64,000 nucleotides of DNA from Monodelphis domestica (taxonomy: Eukaryota; Chordata; Mammalia; Didelphimorphia; Didelphidae): the NCBI RefSeq assembly GCF_027887165.1, contig NC_077232.1:544315-608314 (forward strand). The letters run 5' to 3'. Shown here in pieces: positions 60,991 to 64,000 of the stretch (position 1 is its first letter; each line of letters starts with the position of its first letter). The translations under genes were made by a program, and so were the position numbers. The notes under the pieces were generated by a model, which was not told where the DNA came from, searched no databases, and saw only the letters and a program-made list of their open reading frames with translations.

Positions 60991-61234
60991 CCCCCGGGGC
61001 CGGCCTGGGGGCGGGGCGACCGGCCGGGCCCGCCCCTCGCTCCACTTTTATAACACCGCCTCCTCCGCGCAGCCGGCACAGCTGTCCCCGCCTCCCCCGG
61101 CTGCCCAGCAGAGGAGACGAGAGCTGCCCAGGGGCTGAGCCCGAGGCCGCCAGCCGGCCTCCAGCAGCCGGCGTCCGTGCCTTCCGCGCTCCCCGGCGCC
61201 CTCCGGGCCCCCTGGCCGGCCGGGCGGCGCCGCG
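60990..61234 (+). promoter_or_regulatory. PNPLA2: PNPLA2 promoter with TATA box and 5' UTR
   Basis: A CpG island with GC boxes ('cgcccccggggccgg', 'gggggcggggcg') and a TATA-type element in 'ccacttttataacacc' (about 61042-61055). This puts the start near 61075-61085 and a 5' UTR of about 150 bases. The UTR is C/G-rich. An inducible core promoter inside a CpG island fits a fasting- and insulin-responsive gene, though no FOXO or PPAR site was identified with confidence. Confidence 0.6.

Positions 61235-64000
<2,766 letters not shown>

Overview
The window is nuclear DNA from a mammal, most likely a marsupial. Spliced vertebrate genes with GT-AG introns are scattered among marsupial-type repeats: tRNA-headed SINEs with a 'gcagct...cagtggatagag' head, SINEs with RTE/BovB-like tails, MIR/THER1-like CORE-SINEs, and 3' remnants of a marsupial LINE-1. 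The species is not resolved. There are seven recognisable protein-coding genes: TALDO1(+), GATD1(-), CEND1(-), SLC25A22(-), PIDD1(-), RPLP2(+) and PNPLA2(+). Their order and orientation match human 11p15.5 as I know it, so this is a deeply conserved synteny block.

Layout. 1-12070 is non-coding: MIR/SINE pieces, a minus-strand L1 3' remnant (about 2650-3960) and a 3.65 kb minisatellite of 47-bp units (5533-9185). 12070-14240 is a CpG-rich promoter and an extremely compact eight-exon TALDO1. 15115-21350 is GATD1 with its CpG promoter. 21350-33850 is gene-free, with SINEs, L1 remnants, one possible retroviral fossil and low-complexity tracts. 33850-38560 is CEND1, with a 1.25 kb CA-rich satellite probably inside its long 3' UTR. 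40795-44530 is SLC25A22, with a second candidate promoter/first exon at 47460-47700. 48404-48700 is a 27-bp minisatellite. 50169-58300 is PIDD1, with a 1 kb GA/TC tract in its first intron. 58540-60182 is RPLP2 with a CRE-containing promoter and a candidate H/ACA snoRNA in an intron. 60990-64000 is the 5' part of PNPLA2, which runs off the window.

The genes are not an operon and act separately: pentose-phosphate metabolism (TALDO1), a DJ-1/PfpI-fold protein (GATD1), neuronal cell-cycle exit (CEND1), mitochondrial glutamate transport (SLC25A22), the PIDDosome scaffold (PIDD1), the ribosomal stalk (RPLP2) and lipid-droplet triglyceride lipase (PNPLA2). Exon boundaries were set by hand from splice sites, phase continuity and remembered mammalian orthologues. 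Total lengths (338, 220, 135, 324, about 928+, 116 aa) agree with the human proteins.

No clearly new biological system was found. The most unusual features are the large structured minisatellites, the miniaturised TALDO1, the unresolved PIDD1 start, and the low-complexity arrays lodged in gene introns and UTRs.
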